Source: Seriola aureovittata (taxonomy: Eukaryota; Chordata; Actinopteri; Carangiformes; Carangidae). From it: 64,000 nt of DNA. The stretch lies in contig NC_079383.1 of NCBI RefSeq assembly GCF_021018895.1, forward strand, positions 19,548,353-19,612,352. The letters are read 5' to 3'. Positions 1 to 11,704 of this stretch are shown here, piece after piece. The stretch's first letter is position 1. Each line of letters begins with the position of its first letter. The notes beneath the pieces are model-generated. The model was not told the DNA's origin, made no database searches, and was given only the letters and a program-made list of their open reading frames with translations. The translations under genes and the position numbers were made by a program.

Positions 1-2750
1 ATGGTGCACGGCACTGGCCCCGCGCTCTTTATCCATCTGTATTAACGTGCCAGCGTGTCCATAGATGTTTTGGCAACACAGAATGGATCTGTGTTTGCAT
101 GCCTCCCGAGGATGATTTACAAAGCATTGATTTGGAGGCTCACAGACTGGAGCACAATAAAACCGTTGTTTATGTTCAGGCGGAGGGTGTTCATTGTCAC
201 GGGGGAACGGCGTCTTGTTTTAGGGCAATGTAGAGCGCCATGGGAGTTAACACAACAAATCATCTCTTTTTTACTGCCAGGGACGCGGGGACAGATGAGG
301 CTTGTGTGATCGGCCATACGCTGGCTTTTTTTTTTCTTTTCTTGTAATAAGTCAATAAAATCGCCTCCACCAGTTATATGAAAATGGGCAGAGGCGGTGA
401 CACGCTTTACATTTCAATAAAGGCTGCAGATTGGAAATGCAGCGAGACAAGGACAGGGGCTCGGAAAACAATATGTAAAGTCACGGCCAAGGCAACAGAG
501 TGCCAAGCAATCAGGCCAAATAGGGCTAAATGACTAGCCTTAGTACAAATGATTATATGCAGCACAGCACATATAGATGGGTTTAAATTAACTTTTAAAT
601 GCAGCAATGAAAATCTCTGCACTATTAAAGTGGCAATTTAAACACGCAGGATATGCTTTTAACACAAGTTTGTCTTATGAGGTAACAAAAACATCCATTA
701 CAACCTCTTCAAACAGCCTGAAATAAGAAGAGCATTTTATTCAGAGAAGAAGAAAATTTGGACAAAAACAAAAGGGCTGCTTCTTTGTATTAAACTGAGA
801 AGCTTAAACTCCTTGATTGTGCACCACCCCTTAAAATTGGGGGGCTGCGAGCGTGCTGGGGTTTAACTGTTCTCATTCAAAGCATGTACAAAGCCAATAT
901 GCTTTCACCTGAAATCAAGTGAAGGGATTCTAATTAAAGGATTTTACTCAAAGGTTTCTTTGTTGCCGAGTGTATGTTGCTGTGCAAAGACACACATGGG
1001 CAACCAGGAGCTAACGCGAGGTCTTCAAGAGCTTACCGCTGAAAAGGCCTAGCTTAGGAGAAGGATATAAAAAAGGATTTCAAAGTCCTAGATATTCCCT
1101 GGAACACACTTATATGGGACTATAATGAAGAAGAGGAGGAATTACGGCATCACCAAAAATGCTTCCTGTATAACAAGTCCATGTGGAAAACTTTTTTTTT
1201 CTTTACTAGTTTTATGAAGGGCCCTTGTGGTTCCTTAAAAAGACATTTGGGGTTCTCAGAAACAAAGCATAACTTCAAATAAATTTAAAGTGCAGAAACA
1301 GCTGCACTGGAAATAAATCAAACCGTTCGTCCTCCTCTACCGCGACTAAAACAACCTGTGAAGTCCGTACAACTCGGCGCTCATATGATTCACACACCAA
1401 ATTTCCTCTGATCAATAGCAATAAACCAGAAAACAAAATTCATCTTCAAATGCCAATGCCTGATAATCTGGGTATATAGATTTTTTTTTTACCCAGTACC
1501 AAGTCAGACCGCCTGATGGTAACTTAAAAATAAACCTTCTTCCAAAAGAGACATTTAGTTCCAGAGGAAACGTCCTTCATCAGCTAAATGGACTTCCAGT
1601 GCGTATATCTGTCACTAGTCCCACAGAAACATCCCACACATTTGACTTTACTCACTGTGGTGTGGAAAGACTCAGTACGCTTGTGTTTAATAACTACAAG
1701 CAGAGTTATGGATCCCAGTGGGATGATGGGCAGAAGTGCACTGATTCCACTGCCAAACATGAAGGTCAGAAGGAGATCCCACCCACGCACTGAATTTACA
1801 TTGCTCTTTACGTTGCCGCTGTAATCATCACACCAACACAAGCCATCCGGAGCGCTTGTATTTATTTATTTTTTCCCCCAACCCAGTTTAGATGAACACA
1901 TACCCACCTCCGTACAGGTTAGGGTTCGAATATGGTCGCCGTGTCGAGGATTGCCTCATTCTGAAGTGGGTGTGGTTCCATCAACAGATAGAAGCAGCCA
2001 GGGGAAACTTTTTTGTAACTGAATTAGTGCGCATTTCCATCCACTGCTGTTGGCACCAATTCTTCAAGCATGTGCCATTAAACCACTGCAGAAGAAGAGG
2101 GCGCAACGAGATGACGCAATTAAAAGAGCGCCAGTCAAATCTCAAAAAAACAGTCGTGACAGAGTGGAAAAATAAAAGCTCAAAATACTGAAATACCGTG
2201 GTGGTGAGGTCAGGCTCTCAGATTGGAAGAAGGCAGGGAAAACGTCAATGATGAGGATAAAGCAAGTCACCAATTATTGGTGGTCTAAGCATATTAAGTC
2301 CTAATAACTAATTGTATATCAATAAAGTGTTTAAACAGTGGAGACATTGTAGAGCTCGATGCAGACTCAGTAACTTGTGTTTTACTATGCTCTTCTCTTT
2401 GGGAAGAATTGTGTTTGTTCGCTGTGAATTCTAGTTAATGAAGATATTTGTCTTTTAAAATGACAGCTGATGACAACTGATGACATTTGATGCGCACAGA
2501 CAAATCAACCGAGGCTGAATGGCTGACAAAAATATAAATAAATAAATGCAGATCAGTATCCTGGAGTAATACATTCACTGCTCGTTCCCGTCGACAACGT
2601 GGACTGACATGTTGACGCGTTGAAAAAGTGACACGTTCTGAAAGAGTGTGAGTAATTGACTTAAAAGTCTGTCACACCACATAACTGTCACTTTGAACAA
2701 GTGCGTTCTGCGTCATCTTCTTTGTATTAATACAAAATGATGAATCCTGT

Positions 2751-2764
2751 GTTACCGTGGCAAT
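2751..2764 (+). promoter_or_regulatory. Candidate RFX X-box
   Basis: GTTACCGTGGCAAT is close to the palindromic X-box GTTRCC-NN-GGYAAC, with one mismatch at the end. It lies in the presumed dpp6 intron. Confidence 0.35.
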
Positions 2765-3525
2765 CGCGATGTTGGACTGCTTATCATGATCACGAGCTGT
2801 TGCTGTTACAAGCCGGTCCATGCATTTCTGCAAGTCCAAAAATATCAATACTGTAGAAGGCTCTGTTTATATTTTATTACATTTTCTAAAAAAAAAAAAA
2901 AAAGTACTGGTGAAAAACATCTGCAGCAAGAACAACACAGGCAGAAAAAAAAAAACCTATGAAGGCTGATGGCTATTTGTACACATCTCTCTGGATATCT
3001 GACCAAGGCCATTCAACACATAAGTTTGCCCTGAGTGCTCTTGCGTGGGTTTGGGATATATGAGGATAAACAGTGTGACTGCAGAAGCAGAATGTGGTCT
3101 TTCTGTTTCATCTGAATTTCCAGTGAGAGTACATTCAACACTAAGGGAAAAGCTATATGGTGTTGAAATGGATAAAATGATGGTTTTTTGTTGTAACTGA
3201 GGTCCTGCTGTCTTACATGATGAGGTGGAAAGTCTCACTGTGTCTCTGTTAGACAGTAGAGAGATGCTACACCGTCACTGTATGCAGCAATCAGCTTCCT
3301 GTAAGCACTTGTAACCATTTCTTTTGCTGCTACAGTCAGTTCAATCTTTCTGAAAAAGTATTCTTTTTAAAAAAAAAGAAAAAGAAAAAAGCTTCACAGC
3401 CTTAAACTCTTTGTAAGAAATCATTACCTTAATGGTTTTGTCATTTGTGATACCTCATTATGCACCAGCTCACTTTGCTGAGTAAGGCGTGGGACTCTTG
3501 CACTGAAGATCATGAACTCTTTCAT

Positions 3526-3540
3526 CCAGCAGAGGGCAAA
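3526..3540 (+). promoter_or_regulatory. Candidate CTCF site
   Basis: CCAGCAGAGGGCAAA fits the CTCF core (CCASYAGRKGGCR) on the plus strand. This is a motif match by eye only. Confidence 0.4.
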
Positions 3541-4334
3541 CTTAAACCTGACCTGCAGCCCTCAGCTCCTGCACATCAGCACGTTGCCATATTTTATCTC
3601 AAACCCCTCTTTGTCAGAAAAGACTCATTTGCATTAAATAGGCAGAAAGACGGTTTAAGAAGCGGTAAAATCCATTGCGAGCGCCTCTGACAGCATCAGA
3701 TGCTTTTGATGCGGCAGGTTCAGGCTGGTGTGATGGGTACTGATGCCTCTGGGGGCACATAGTGGATATGCTTGTGATTTTAGATATGGCTCAAGTGTCT
3801 ATCTCCCAACCAGCGGCGGCTGTTTACTGTTGTGGCGCCATTTGTCTCGCCGGGCCTTGTTGACTGCTTGTGATACGCCACCAGATGGGCTGTCATGACC
3901 CAAGCATTTTGCCGAGCCAACCGCTCACTCAAAAAGGCCAGGGAGGTCTCGGTGACTCACGCAATTACACTCCCCGCGGTGTCAATCATCCCCGGGAAAA
4001 CACAGAGCTGCCGCAGAGTTGTTGCAGTCAAATAATAGCAACACAGCTCTCGACTTTGGATGTGCATGGACATTCGCATCATGTTGTTTTTCCACGTTTT
4101 CGCATGTTTTTCTCCGGGCTAACATACTGTAATAAAGGTCCTGTTTTCTCAAGGATTTCCTGCGGAGTGCGAGCTCAGGCAGAGGGAGCACGGCTGCAGC
4201 ACCTGATGATTAAGTGCCCACACACCAGCAGGTTATTACAAACAGAAATGCCACTACAGCAGAATTAGCAATCTGCAACACGTTTAAGAAAAACCACTTC
4301 ATCTGGTGGTGTTAAAAGTGAGAAAATCTATTCT

Positions 4335-4358
4335 ATGTGTGTGTGTGTGTGTGTGTGT
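4335..4358. repeat. (GT)12 microsatellite
   Basis: This is a simple GT run within the presumed dpp6 intron. Confidence 0.95.
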
Positions 4359-5100
4359 TGCATTATTCATATCACGGGGGCAGGGCTCTCAGATGTGCCT
4401 CCAAATGTAATTTCATTGTGTACACTCTGAACAAGCTCCCATACAAATACAAAAGGCAGCAGAAGGTGTATTTGTTTTGTGTTTTCTTCCAGACTCAGGG
4501 TCAGGACAGTCTTGATCACAACTTTTATCTGTTGGAGATCAGCATGAAAAAAAAAAGGAAACTTCAAAAGCGAAAGTTCTGCAAAGGCTCTACTGTACAG
4601 CACAAATGAGTTCAGCCTGACCAATGCCACGGCACCCGTCATCCAGAGTCATCAGGATGAGAAAAGATTACTGCCGCTAATGAGCAGGAGAGCGCCTCAA
4701 GTGCAGAAATTCAAAGTGCAAAGATGATTGAGACAGGCGTTCTCCTGCCATTTTACCAAGGGTGCAAAAAAAAAAAAAAAGAAAAGAAAAAAATCAATGA
4801 TCATTTCCATAGACTTCAGTGAGGGAGCTGGAGTGATAACAGTGCATTACAATAGGCCCGCAGTGTAATGAGAGCCGGGATCAATACTTGGCACATTCGT
4901 GCTGGTGTTTGCCCTGCTGTTGGCCAACAAAGCCGCGGTAATTAAGAAGTCTACCCTCCGTCCAAATACCTTTCGTCTTAGCTCCTATGTTCCTTGAAAT
5001 ATCCGTTTAGCACTTTTGCTCTCTGAGTAACTGGGTGGTGTGGCTATTTATATTCTGATGAAAGCTCAATAACTGCAGAAGTAAATGCCTTTTAGTTTAA

Positions 5101-5126
5101 AAACACACACACACACACACACACAA
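5101..5126. repeat. (AC)13 microsatellite
   Basis: This is a simple AC run within the presumed dpp6 intron. Confidence 0.95.
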
Positions 5127-5937
5127 ACCCATGTAGTAATGAGGCGGACAAATAAGCCTCAGGGAATTTCTAATTATTTGACAGGACAAAAGTGCTGTCA
5201 CTAAATTGACAAATTTAGTGAAGTGACTGATGTGTATTGAGGCTGTAGCAGTTAATACATATTCATTGCAAGGACACATCAATTTACTTTAGTTTTCTCT
5301 GTGTCTCCACTGAATCACACAAATTAAACTTTCATATTCTCATTATGAAAGTAATCAGAAGAATTGGGGGATTTTCTGGGCCCTGCAGATGCAGAGATTA
5401 GCAAAGTTGCAAATGGTTCTGAAACTGGGGGGAGCTAATTGGGATTTAGTGTGCGCACACAGAACTGCAGGGCAGTCAAGGGCCAAGATAATCAAACTAG
5501 CCTGCTGTGACCGGGAAAAGACAAAAGAGAGGAGCAGCATCAATTGTAGAGTCACAAAAAAAAGAAGAAGTAAAAGTTAAGCTCTGAATTTATCTCGGAG
5601 CGGTGGGAATCTCCAACATCCAACATTTATTAAACGCCATCAAACTAAAGCGCCAATCTGAACCAGAAGAAATAGCCCTGCATATTGTCACTGAAAGACT
5701 GTTGATGCTTCATCAAGCTCAGACAGTAAAGGATTAGAGCTTTGGAACAAGAGTAAAAATAAATCATCTATCTCCATGCACAGTGTGTTTATTGGACTAT
5801 TGTTTTTCCATGCCAATCAGACAAGATGTTGAACCAAAAAAATTATAATAAATGTTTCAAAATGATGCACTTTTAATAATATATTCCACCAAGTCAAAGC
5901 AGGACTCCCTGTCAGTTACATGTACTACAGTGCCACA

Positions 5938-5951
5938 CTGCCCTCTAGTGG
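5938..5951 (-). promoter_or_regulatory. Candidate CTCF site
   Basis: On the minus strand CCACTAGAGGGCAG is a full match to the CTCF core. It faces the plus-strand site at 3.5 kb, so the two would be convergent. Confidence 0.5.
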
Positions 5952-6384
5952 CTTTTTAAAGTTAAGACGCTATTTGCATCAATACATTATTTTCCTTTGC
6001 TCATTGAGATTTTCAAAAACAGTCAGTGAAGACACATGGTAAAATTATTATTATTTTTTTTTTTACAGATAAGGTTAAACAACAACAATTTTTTTTTTAT
6101 CCTGCAAGAACCATCACTGCAGCTGCTAATCTGCTCATCATTGTGTTACTACTTGCTTTCCTCTTGTGGGTGGACTGCACTGAATGACTGCAAATGCTCG
6201 ATCTGAACTATTGCATAATACAACGAGAAGGACATGATGCTAATTTACCACCTAACACTCACTATGGGAGGCAAAAATATTGTCTTTCTGATGTGACATT
6301 TAGACATAAAAGACAAGTCACCTGCTGAGGGCATCGCAGCGACTTAAAAAGGAGAGTTCCACCCTTTATCCTTTCAATAGCTAT

Positions 6385-6573
6385 TAGTGCTGCAACACAC
6401 GGTGATTAGCCGTTAATCACTGATTAATCCTTTGGTCTATACATTGTCAGAAAAGAATGAAAAAGGTCCAAGGTGGTGTCTTGTTTGAAAGGTTAAAGCT
6501 TAAAAATGACTTTGATGATTAATTATCAACAAGTTGCTGATTCATGTTTTGTCTAATTGTTGCAGCTCCACTA
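6385..6573. mobile_element. Decayed non-autonomous DNA element with GCTGCAA terminal repeats
   Basis: It begins tagtgctgcaac and ends ttgcagctccacta, an imperfect inverted pair. The interior contains ttaatcactgattaatc and ttgatgattaattatcaac. This matches the pattern of the common fish MITE-like repeat whose ends read as GGCTGCAAC with inner ATTAATC repeats. No protein is encoded. Confidence 0.6.
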
Positions 6574-7959
6574 GATATCGTACATTTGACGAGTTCTTCT
6601 GTCACTAAGTCTTTTTTTTTTAAATATTTTAACCATTACTACTACATCTCTACCATTGAAAATAAGAGCTACAGAAGCTTGTAGATGTCGCTGCACTGCA
6701 TGATGGTCTAAAGAGGCTTCTGTCAGTGGAGAAACTCGCCCGTCTTCCTCTCCTGTGATTCTCCCCGAGCTTTGAAAAAAAGCTGTCGATCTGCGATAAG
6801 AAGGATGAAACATACTGTTGGTGTTAGAGATAACCGAATCAACGTCCTATAAAGCTGTGCTGGAAATCTCTCATTGTGATACCCCACTGCCCTGCCTCCA
6901 TTTAGCCATATTGCAGTGACAAAAATACACCACCCAAACAACGACATGGGTGCCAGGAATGCTGGTTACATGGTTGAAATGTGTCAGGGTCAGTTTTTCC
7001 CCTTCAAAAACAAGAAACGCAAGCGGCAGAAATTGCATTAGATGGATTCCTTAAACAGCCCACAATAATCTCAAGACACCGCACACTTGCTCTCCTCTCA
7101 TTTCAGGTGTTTATAAACCCGTCAAAGCTTGTCACCAGCTGATGACCATGACCATGTGAGGCTTATCCTGTTGGGAGGCCTGCAGAACACATGCAGACCT
7201 CATCAGAGTGTCATTAATCCACGATGAAACGTCTCTGTGGCTGACTGTCAACATGACTGGAAATAGAAACTCCACAGAGAGGAGAAAGGACTCATCAAAG
7301 GGAAATTCTCCGCAGCACCGAAGCTTTAAAGGGACACAAATGCAGAACCGAAACAGTTTGAAATTGCAGACGATCTTGCCAGCGGGCCAAAAGTGGCCGC
7401 AGGACAGATAATGAAACGGACACTGCTGTCTGGAGACAAAAGTGTTTGGAGAGGTGTTTAGTCTGAATCTATTTTCTCTCTCAAAGTTGATGTGAAAGTG
7501 GAGATGAAACGCCACAGGATCAGAACGAGTGAGTGAAAGCACGCTGCAAATATCAAAGCATTAACAACAACATTACCCCTCTACAACCCGACAAACACAG
7601 GGAACACTACAGATATCTAACAATGGAGAGTCGTGTAAAAATGCAAGTCAACAGCAACAGTATACATAAATAAAATATGCATTTCTGACAGCGAGGGAGT
7701 CTGTTCTGACACTTCGTTGCCTGATGTGTTCCCACAGCCCTGAAGCCCTTCATCAACACCAGCTGTCATGTAACAAATGTGGTCATGAATTGATTGTAAA
7801 CTGGAAGTTATTGAACACATCTGATTATATGGAAGTGGATATTGCAATTCTTGACCTGTTCATGTCAGTTTGGTCGAGTCTGCACTTTTTAGAAAAATGT
7901 TTGCTTTTATCCTGATAGCAGCAAAGGGCCACCGGTTATCCAGTACTTTTAGACATAGG

Positions 7960-8290
7960 TTTAAACTACTTAGCCACAGGCTACTAGCTAACAAATTTCA
8001 TCCATTACTTAGCTAACTATTTAAACCATTCATCCATAACTTTTACTAATTTGAACAATTTATTCATTACCTTTATCTAGACCTATTACAGCCATTTTCC
8101 ATCACTTTAAGCTAACTAAGTAACTAGCTAACACTTTCAGCCAGTTATCCATTTCTTCTAGACATCAGTTTCAACCACTACTAGCTGACATCTGTTACTG
8201 TAAGCTATCTAAACCATTTATCCATACTTTTAGCTAACTTTTTAAACCGTTTATTCATTCATTTTAGCTAGGCCTTTTTTGTTAGCCATT
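7960..8290. repeat. Degenerate tandem repeat with TTAGCTAAC and TCCATTAC motifs
   Basis: Variants of ttagctaactatttaaacca and ttcatccattac recur about every 50-60 bp across the interval. Divergence between units is high, so it is old. It lies in the presumed dpp6 intron. Confidence 0.55.
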
Positions 8291-9275
8291 TAGCCTACTC
8301 AGGCTACTTCCCTGCTCACTTCATACATACTATACATTTATTTATTTTCATTAAATTGTCATTTCTGTGTAGACCAAAATGACTTGAGCTGTAATTTTTC
8401 CGCCTACTATTCTGGCAACTGTAAAAGTAGCTTTTGGTTTACATGTAGCCTGAAGCCGCTGAATGGGAATCACTTTATTATGGGATTCAAATCTTTACTG
8501 TTCTCCCTTTAAAAATAAAAGCTTTTCAAATATCATTTTCCATGTAGGACATAATATGCTACATCTTTTGACATTTTGCTTACATATTCATAGCTACATT
8601 TTATGCAATTAGAAACATGTCATATAGCCAACAGAAATGTGTGATTCCTTAATCGTGCACCTTGCAGGCTTCTCTCATTCAGGATACACATGTCTTATAA
8701 TGAAGCCTCCAGATTCTCATCACACAGAGAAAGAAAACCTGCCAGTGTCAATTAAACTGAGAGTGTTAACCAACACGCTGCTACAGTGTGTGTTAATTCA
8801 TGTCTACGCCCATCAGAGCTCATTTACCAGATCATTCCATACACCTCTATGGGTGAAGCACCTCCCCAATCAATTCACATCACCTCCAAATATTTGTAGC
8901 TGAAAAAAAAAAAAAAAAAAATCAATATTTGTAGACACTGGGAAATCTGCTGCTGCTGGTGATAAATAAGCTTTCATACTTCATCTCCACTGGTGGTGCA
9001 TGTTGACAGAACCAGATGTGTTGGGAATGAGAGCAACACCCAAGTGCGCACGCGTGCACACACACGCACAAACACCAGTCTGTTTCTCCTCTATTGGTTA
9101 CACTGGAAAGACTCTATCATGCAGTCCCCTTTCCTCCCACATTCTCTAGCTTGTCTCCTCCAACCTTCCTTTCATCCTCTCTCTCTCTCTCTCCACCTCC
9201 ACTCTCCAACTCTCATCCTCAACCCCCACCCTCTCTCCCCCCACTCTTCTCCCTGTTGACTACAGTACATCCACA

Positions 9276-9281
9276 CAGCAG

Positions 9282-9318
<37 letters not shown>
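9276..9318. repeat. (AGC)n trinucleotide repeat
   Basis: About 13 AGC units include one AAGAGC interruption. They follow a long C/T-rich stretch (9,120-9,250) and sit about 560 bp from the dpp6-like exon. They do not lie in a supported coding frame. Confidence 0.9.
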
Positions 9319-9320
<2 letters not shown>

Positions 9321-9880
9321 TGTAATGTGGGTCACAGGCTTGGTAAAACAGTGGCGGTGTTGTACAGAATCATCATCTTGGATATGAGACTACACCAAAT
9401 GACTATCAAGCTACTGATGAGGAGCAATTAACATCAGGTTGTGAAAAAAAAACTGCAAGTGAGCATCAATCCACCTGTTTCCTGTCTCATTATCCAGGCT
9501 TTATTTTGCCAAATTGAATATTTCTTTTCCAGTGTGGACCACAAAAAAAAAAAAAAAAAAAACTGGCGTTCTTTGCTCCAAAGCTTCCCAGTGCTTGCAA
9601 ACTGGCCACCAACATCACTCGCATTAATTAAACTGATTAATCCAGCCAATAAATTGCCTCCGGGACTGAATATACATCATCTCCAAAGCGCACAGACGCG
9701 CAGTAATAACCCAACATGCTGAAAACGGCGTGCACAAAGCTTTTCCTTAAGCTTCCAAACGCTCAGTATCACTGTCGTGCTGCGTTCAAGAGATGCACCG
9801 CGCCTGGGCGCACGAAGCAGCGCGTTCAGTCCCAATCTCAACAACTCTCAACAGTCTCAATAAAGAGAACACTTCCTTAC

Positions 9881-9948
9881 CTTTCCTCCCTTGGAGCATC
9901 TGCGATACGCGTTTGTGGCTCCCGCGGTTTGGTTCATGGTGCAAACTT
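9881..9948 (-). CDS. dpp6: DPP6/DPP10-family alternative N-terminal coding exon (MNQTA exon)
   Basis: The start codon at 9937-9935 opens a 19-residue frame, MNQTAGATNAYRRCSKGGK, that runs to a strong donor (AAAG|gtaagg, donor GT at 9880). A polypyrimidine acceptor (ttgttttgcag) precedes the exon. DPP6 and DPP10 are catalytically dead, single-pass type II membrane proteins that assemble with Kv4 channels in neurons. Isoforms starting MNQTA are known to speed Kv4 inactivation through this cytoplasmic N-terminus. The exon ends in Lys at a codon boundary, as expected for joining to the common exon that encodes the pre-membrane segment. The Gly after MNQTA, the Arg-Cys and the Gly-Lys end resemble my recollection of DPP6a more than DPP10, so dpp6 is preferred, but the paralogue is not certain. 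All later exons lie left of the window. The 14 residues after MNQTA differ from the mammalian forms. Confidence 0.75.
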
Positions 9949-10048
9949 CTGCAAAACAATGAAATAAAAAGTAACAGACAATCAGCTCAAAGTTGAGAGT
10001 GAAATTTGGAGCAGGCGAGCACGTAAATGTGATGAGTGTTTGGTTTAC

Positions 10049-10110
10049 CTGCTGCGTTGGCTCGCTCCTCGGTATCGGCTTCAATAAAAAGCTTGTTTGA
10101 GCTCAGAGAT
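10049..10110 (-). other. Probable 5'UTR exon of the dpp6-like transcript
   Basis: On the minus strand a GC-richer stretch ends in CAGCAG|gtaaac, a good donor at 10048-10047. It pairs with the acceptor just upstream of the MNQTA exon and implies a 100-bp intron (9949-10048). No in-frame ATG is needed from this exon. Its left boundary is set by the donor; its 5' limit (about 10,110) is a guess. An alternative is that transcription starts directly upstream of the coding exon and this donor is fortuitous. Confidence 0.4.
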
Positions 10111-10396
10111 GAATTTAATTGCTTCAATATTTTTCCCACATGTAGTCCAGAGAGATCTGCTGTTTTCTTCCCCACACAAGCTGCTGCTGATTGCCTCGAA
10201 GTCAAACGTAAAGAATCCGCTGAGAAGTTTTCCACCAAATCAGCCGCTTTAAAATCCACTTGCTGTATTTTTTGTGACTTTTTTTTCCTTTTCTTTTTAA
10301 TATTCACTTCCGAGATGATTTTCAACACAGACACACACACAGAAAACAACCTGCACGGACTGCCTGAGCCCTATGTTTGTATGTATGTACGTGTGG

Positions 10397-10400
<4 letters not shown>

Positions 10401-10448
<48 letters not shown>
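10401..10448. repeat. (GT)24 microsatellite upstream of the dpp6-like exon
   Basis: This is an uninterrupted GT run about 350 bp upstream, in the transcription sense, of the putative 5'UTR exon. Confidence 0.97.
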
Positions 10449-10450
<2 letters not shown>

Positions 10451-11436
10451 GCAGCAGCAATTGCGCAAGCGCAGAACATCTGACAGCTTGAGTGCACGTG
10501 GTTAAAGAAGGAGCCTGTCATTGTTGACTCTCCCACTCCAGAGAAGGACAGCTGTGGGGACTGCAGGGTTCACTGTGATCATGCTTCATGCAGGTGTATT
10601 CATTTATTATCATGTTTCCACTCCTGACACTTTATGCTTCCTTCTTTCTGATCTAATTTTATTAATTTAAAAAAAAAAACACACAATTACAGCTTGAATT
10701 TCTCCGACTCTCCTCAAAGTATCCTGAGTGAGTGACCCCTGCCACGTTCACATAAGATGAGTGGCACCAGCCAATTTACCAGTTACTAAACTAAACTGTT
10801 TGTGACAACTACAATCACTTTCTCAAAGTGAGGAAGAGAATTTATTTAGATCCAATTATGGCATAATGAATGAGTGTCACGAGGGCAGGCTTCCACTCAA
10901 GTGTGACAGCTCGGTGGACAGGGTGGTGCTGGGCTGTGACCAGGCGGCTGTCACTCGCTTTTTGGTTTTGCAGAGTGAACAATAAGACTCACCGACGTTC
11001 ATTCATTCTATCTATCTATCTATCTATATGCAATAAAAGATTATGTAATATTCCTTAATGGAGAAAATGTGTCTCCCTAATTTGGAGTTCATTACTTCCA
11101 TATTCACAGACTCCTTCAGTAATGTCTTGTAACCGTGTGTGGAAACATCATTTATTCTGTTTTTCCTTCAGTCGGTGGGAGTCAGTTACACCAAGACAAT
11201 GTCTAACACATGAATGAATGATCAAAAGTCATGTGCTGTTATGCAATACAATAGACTCGAGACTGTCCTCGCCAAAAAGAAATAAAAAAATAAAAAAAGA
11301 AAGCGGTGGTTGTTTGAAGTAGCTCGATGTTGTAATACCACTGCAAACAGTCTCGTGGATGAGGTTGGGTTAGATAAATTCTCAAAGCTTGGAACCTGAA
11401 CAGTTTCACCGCCTGGGCTGCCGTGTCTCCATCCTA

Positions 11437-11450
11437 CCAGTGGGGGCAGC
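11437..11450 (+). promoter_or_regulatory. Weaker candidate CTCF site
   Basis: CCAGTGGGGGCAGC differs from the core at one position (G for A at position 6). It lies about 1.4 kb upstream of the dpp6-like 5' end. Confidence 0.3.
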
Positions 11451-11704
11451 ACATCATCAGAAAGTCCTTATGGGTTTATATGAATTTACAGACATGAAGT
11501 TGCTTGCAGTAATCTTGGATCCCTACATTGAAATGTAATTCTAACGCCTTTTATTATCTCTGGTTTATAGTGTGCTCATCTGATGCATGTTCCTAAATAT
11601 GGTAATGTTATGTCAAGATGTGAAGTTCACATACAGAAAGCCTGGAGTCAGGTGGCCTTCCAGTAAAGGTCATCTACGGTGTGTTTGTGCTCATTTTGGT
11701 CCGG

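Larger units (their letters stand above)
1..9880 (-). other. 5' part of the first long intron of the dpp6-like gene
   Basis: The MNQTA exon is transcribed leftwards and no convincing further coding exon appears before base 1, so this stretch should be intronic. It holds microsatellites ((GT)n at 4335, (AC)n at 5101, (AGC)n at 9276), a decayed terminal-repeat element near 6.4 kb, an AT-rich degenerate tandem region near 8 kb, and candidate CTCF and RFX sites. The longer open frames in it, including one of 132 codons at 3870-4268, have no recognisable domain and no splice support. Very long first introns are usual in DPP6 and DPP10. Confidence 0.55.
10111..11704. other. Upstream flank of the dpp6-like 5' end
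   Basis: It contains the (GT)24 repeat, a short (CTAT)n run near 11,010 and a weak CTCF-like site. I see no TATA box or exon that I can support. The promoter of the MNQTA transcript is expected in the first few hundred bases. Confidence 0.4.

Noticed and set aside
3870..4268. 132-codon plus-strand frame
   Set aside because: There is no domain, no splice context and no composition shift; it lies inside a presumed intron.
10036..10491. 151-codon plus-strand frame upstream of dpp6
   Set aside because: It runs antisense to the 5'UTR and ends in the (GT)n repeat; chance frame.
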